DNA of 43,206 nucleotides from Planctomycetaceae bacterium (GTDB lineage Bacteria > Planctomycetota > Planctomycetia > Planctomycetales > Planctomycetaceae), in contig PBMZ01000039.1 of assembly GCA_002722955.1 (NCBI GenBank), positions 1 to 43,206 on the forward strand, written 5' to 3'. Every line of letters starts with the position of its first letter. Positions within the stretch are counted from its first letter, which is position 1. Under the pieces are notes generated by a model that was given only the letters and a program-made list of their open reading frames with translations, was not told the origin of the DNA and did not search any database. Shown in pieces: positions 40,947 to 43,206 of the stretch. The position numbers were made by a program, and so were the translations under genes.

Positions 40947-41969
40947 CTAACGATTTTCTTGACGCGAAGGCTCACCGTCTGATGTTTTGTTGAGATGTTG
41001 AAGTATTCGTAACAGCAAGAATCTCGGAGTCGGACTGGACTCCCAGTGCTTAACAATTCCGAAGCCGCAATACACCAATTCACCACCGTTCTCATAGCTA
41101 ACGTTATGCCAAGGCCAGCCTGTTGGCTCGTCCGAGAATTCCAGAACCAACCGGTTCCGGAAACTGCGATGACTGAAGTGTCGAATCACTGGATCGATGT
41201 CAGTCAGCCATCGGTGAGCGTCCAATCGCTTATCGAGCCTGGTGATGATCCCATTTCTATGAAACGACAGGCTTTCGGGTGAGACCTTGTTGCCATCCGT
41301 CGAAACACCAAATCGCCCAGTTGCTGCTGGTGCCAGCCACAAGATACGCGCACCTTTAGCTGCCAATTGCTCGACGACTTTAGGCAGTGACTGATTTCTC
41401 TTCAGCGAAGCCCCCTCACCCACGATTAACGTGCATTGTTCGAATTTTTCCAGCGCTGCCAGATTGCGAATGCGATCGAAGGGGACTCCCGCTTCCGTCA
41501 AAAATTCCACCGTCGCTCCGTCGGGATCATACACGGCGATCTTCAATGACTTGAGCCACTCGCCATGCCCATAAAACGGATCTTCGTGAAAGATCCAAAT
41601 GGGTGCTTCGGTCTTGGCAAGGACATCACTTTGCTGAGGATCGCCAATTGATGCCAACAACTTTGTCCCAAAGATGACTCCCGGCTTCACCGAGGGAATC
41701 CGCAACTTGACGGACAACGATTGGCTTTGATTTACCCTGAAATCCACGTCGACTTCGCCGTTGGATAAAGTTCGATCGTTGGCCATATGCGACCAGCGAA
41801 TCAAGCGTCTCTTGTTTTCTTTCGAGGAAGCCGCGATTTGCACTTTGACTTCTCTTCCGCCGAAGACGTTGCTGTAGCCTTCATTCAGACGCACGGAGTC
41901 TTGGGCTTGGACGTTGCTGACACAAACCGCCATTAGCACCACAGCGAATTGGATGGAATTTCTGGCCAC
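40947..41969 (-). CDS. Secreted protein with a possible class-I GATase-like fold, unrecognised
   Basis: The 340-residue protein has a Sec signal (FAVVLMAVCVSNVQAQ). Its early part is beta-rich (GREVKVQIAAS, VDVDFRVNQSQSLSVKLRIP). The middle LKIAVYDPDGATVEFLTEAGVPFDRIRNLAALEKFEQCTLIVGEG, with LAAKGARILWLAPA, resembles alternating beta/alpha elements of a GATase-like fold seen in planctomycete secreted proteins, but no catalytic Cys is apparent. The end is LVYCGFGIVKHWESSPTPRFLLLRILQHL. The start is a GTG at 41969, directly after the anti-sigma stop codon, with AGGTGAG upstream. It is translationally coupled to that gene and is 9 bp before the CsgG-like gene. Function unknown. Confidence 0.7.
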   Translation of the reverse strand: MARNSIQFAVVLMAVCVSNVQAQDSVRLNEGYSNVFGGREVKVQIAASSKENKRRLIRWSHMANDRTLSNGEVDVDFRVNQSQSLSVKLRIPSVKPGVIFGTKLLASIGDPQQSDVLAKTEAPIWIFHEDPFYGHGEWLKSLKIAVYDPDGATVEFLTEAGVPFDRIRNLAALEKFEQCTLIVGEGASLKRNQSLPKVVEQLAAKGARILWLAPAATGRFGVSTDGNKVSPESLSFHRNGIITRLDKRLDAHRWLTDIDPVIRHFSHRSFRNRLVLEFSDEPTGWPWHNVSYENGGELVYCGFGIVKHWESSPTPRFLLLRILQHLNKTSDGEPSRQENR

Positions 41970-42794
41970 TTAGCTCACCTGGCCTTCCAAAACGGAAACC
42001 AATTGAAGCACACGAAACTCGATACCATCCACTTGTTGTTGCAGGACTTCGCGGATCTCGCCGTTGGAGTGAAGTTCGGAGGTGGCGGATTTCAAGACCG
42101 GTGCGGAGTTGTCGGCCGAGCCATCAAGACTTGCCGCAATCGCTCGATCACGAAAATCCAAATCCGTCTCTAGCGTGATCATTCCATCCGGCAAAACATA
42201 GGCCCACACGGAAAAGCCCGGTGCGTTCTCGTCGCCATCGACACTCACAAGTTGTTCGCTGTGAGTCAGCAAATCAACAGTCCATGCCGCCGACCAATCA
42301 CCACAGCCAGGCAATCGACGTTCGACCACAACTCGTACGGCCAGTGGCTTCGAGCCCTCACCAGACGATGCTGATGCAAGGCTGACTTGCACATCACCGT
42401 TCATTTCAGAAATCCACTTGAGCTTTCCGTCAAAGAGAGAATTCATCTCATCAAGAAGCACGGCCTTTTCCTGAAGTTGCTCCTTACTCCAGCCAACAGA
42501 AGTGGATGGCAACGTATTAATAACAGCCAGTGGACGCGCTGTCTCTTGCGGCGACCAAAGAAAGCAAATCGAGATCATGACAGCAACAGCGATCGTCAGC
42601 ACAGACGTCAGCGAACGTGATCTGCGGTTCGTGACAGAACGGGCCAACTCAATAGCCTCTTCGCTTGGCGTTGCAACAGCAGCATCGACGATTTGCTTTG
42701 CCAGCTGCGCACTTTCCACGTCGCTGATCTGATTCCCCAGAGACCATTGATTCAGTAGATCATCCAATGGTTCGTGTTGTTGATTGGCCGTCAT
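41970..42794 (-). CDS. Anti-sigma-factor-like membrane protein
   Basis: The 274-residue protein has a cytoplasmic N-terminal part of about 60 residues (LDDLLNQWSLGNQISDVESAQLAKQIVDAA), one membrane helix (LTSVLTIAVAVMISICFLW, about residues 62-80), and an extracytoplasmic C-terminal domain of about 190 residues. The N-terminus does not show a clear zinc-type HxxxCxxC anti-sigma domain. Its role is inferred from topology and from position: the ATG overlaps the stop of the ECF sigma gene by four bases (ATGA). The stop abuts the GTG of the next gene. It is likely a membrane-bound regulator that holds the sigma factor until an envelope signal. Confidence 0.75.
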   Translation of the reverse strand: MTANQQHEPLDDLLNQWSLGNQISDVESAQLAKQIVDAAVATPSEEAIELARSVTNRRSRSLTSVLTIAVAVMISICFLWSPQETARPLAVINTLPSTSVGWSKEQLQEKAVLLDEMNSLFDGKLKWISEMNGDVQVSLASASSGEGSKPLAVRVVVERRLPGCGDWSAAWTVDLLTHSEQLVSVDGDENAPGFSVWAYVLPDGMITLETDLDFRDRAIAASLDGSADNSAPVLKSATSELHSNGEIREVLQQQVDGIEFRVLQLVSVLEGQVS

Positions 42795-43206
42795 GTCAAA
42801 TGCCTTGCCAAATATTTCTTTAACTGCTTTCGGGCTTCATGGATGCGCCAATACATGGTCGCAGTCGAACAGTTTTCGACTTCCGCCGCTTGTTCAGGGC
42901 TTTGTCCTTGAAGGCTGGTCAAGACAACGGCGGCTCGAAGCTTGGGCGTTAGCTGCGAAATTGCGTTGTCGATGTCATTCTGTAATTCCGATTCAAGTAG
43001 ACTTTCGTCGACAGTCGCTTTTGCTCTCGCCTCGGGGACGTCCGCCTGAAAGGCAACAGGCGAGCATCGATGGCGTGATAAATGCGAGTGCACGGTGTTC
43101 ATCGCGATTCGACACAGCCATGTCGAAAACTCGGAACGTCCTTCGAATCGATCTAACGAACGAATGGCCTTCAGAAGTGTATCCTGAGTCAAGTCGTCCG
43201 TAACAA
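42791..43206 (-). CDS. ECF RNA polymerase sigma factor (partial, N-terminus outside window)
   Basis: The frame is open to the edge of the window, where it reads VTDDLTQDTLLKAIRSLDRFEGRSEFSTWLCRIAMN, the region 2 pattern of ECF sigma-70 factors (DDLTQD; FxTWLxRIAxN). Region 4 follows: LTPKLRAAVVLTSLQGQSPEQAAEVENCSTATMYWRIHEARKQLKKYL (helix-turn-helix). It would direct RNA polymerase to a specific promoter set. The stop overlaps the anti-sigma start in an ATGA arrangement. The first helix (about 40 residues) lies beyond the window. Confidence 0.92.
   Translation of the reverse strand, partial: VTDDLTQDTLLKAIRSLDRFEGRSEFSTWLCRIAMNTVHSHLSRHRCSPVAFQADVPEARAKATVDESLLESELQNDIDNAISQLTPKLRAAVVLTSLQGQSPEQAAEVENCSTATMYWRIHEARKQLKKYLARHLT

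Noticed and set aside
1..43206. CRISPR arrays, rRNA, tRNA, transposases, phage or toxin-antitoxin genes
   Set aside because: I looked for direct repeats with regular spacing, cloverleaf-like patterns and typical recombinase motifs and saw none; the repeats present are short hairpins and two small tandem duplications.

Overview
The window looks like chromosomal DNA of a planctomycete, most likely of the Pirellulaceae type. The reasons are the dense set of protein families that are strongly enriched there: three DUF1501 proteins and one DUF1552 protein with Tat signals, a PSCyt1-DUF1549-DUF1553 c-type cytochrome protein, a DUF1559 pilin-like protein with the C-terminal DG signature, a PQQ-type beta-propeller protein, FHA proteins and an ECF sigma/anti-sigma pair. 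Base composition is moderate, GTG and TTG starts are common, and many short perfect hairpins lie between genes. No rRNA, tRNA, CRISPR array, transposase or phage gene was seen.

Layout. 1-6.0 kb: a partial gene, a His-rich multipass membrane protein, a DUF3592 protein, a YkgJ-type cysteine-cluster protein, an SGNH-hydrolase-like protein, a small double zinc-ribbon gene broken by a 10-bp tandem duplication, and a shortened MnmE-like GTPase. 6.1-17.2 kb: a planctomycete secreted-protein cluster. PQQ propeller, DUF1501 and DUF1552 lie on the plus strand and face a minus-strand unit read as DUF2007, PSCyt1/DUF1549/DUF1553, DUF1501, HEAT-like, DUF1501. 17.6-24.2 kb: a gliding-type ABC exporter (GldA-like ATPase, a GldF-GldG fusion and a DUF4340 protein), then a UbiA-type prenyltransferase. 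24.2-27.9 kb: a DUF1559 pilin-like protein, a zinc-ribbon/membrane/regulatory-like protein, an LRR lipoprotein and a truncated prepilin-like remnant. 28.1-34.8 kb: an FHA-GAF-PP2C phosphatase, then minus-strand genes for a radical SAM protein, a small membrane protein, an EamA transporter, an archaeal-type phosphoglycerate mutase, a Gfo/Idh/MocA oxidoreductase and a short FHA protein. 35.0-39.9 kb: a CobA-HemD fusion, a small gene, then rfbA, a degenerate sulfatase-fold protein and an amidohydrolase, tightly packed. 39.9-43.2 kb: a minus-strand operon read as ECF sigma factor, anti-sigma-like protein, secreted protein and CsgG-like protein.

The most interesting signals are local oddities inside ordinary genes. 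(a) In the DUF2007 gene an in-frame UGA stands exactly where the first cysteine of a C-terminal zinc ribbon is expected, and 43 further sense codons follow. (b) A 10-bp tandem duplication destroys the first CxxC of a two-ribbon protein. (c) A radical SAM protein keeps only two of the three cluster cysteines. (d) A uroporphyrinogen methyltransferase lacks the usual GKR-type loop. (e) A sulfatase-fold protein has lost its catalytic motifs but sits in a translationally coupled operon. I found no clearly new defence or mobile system. Gene functions are family-level inferences from reading the translations; no database search was possible.
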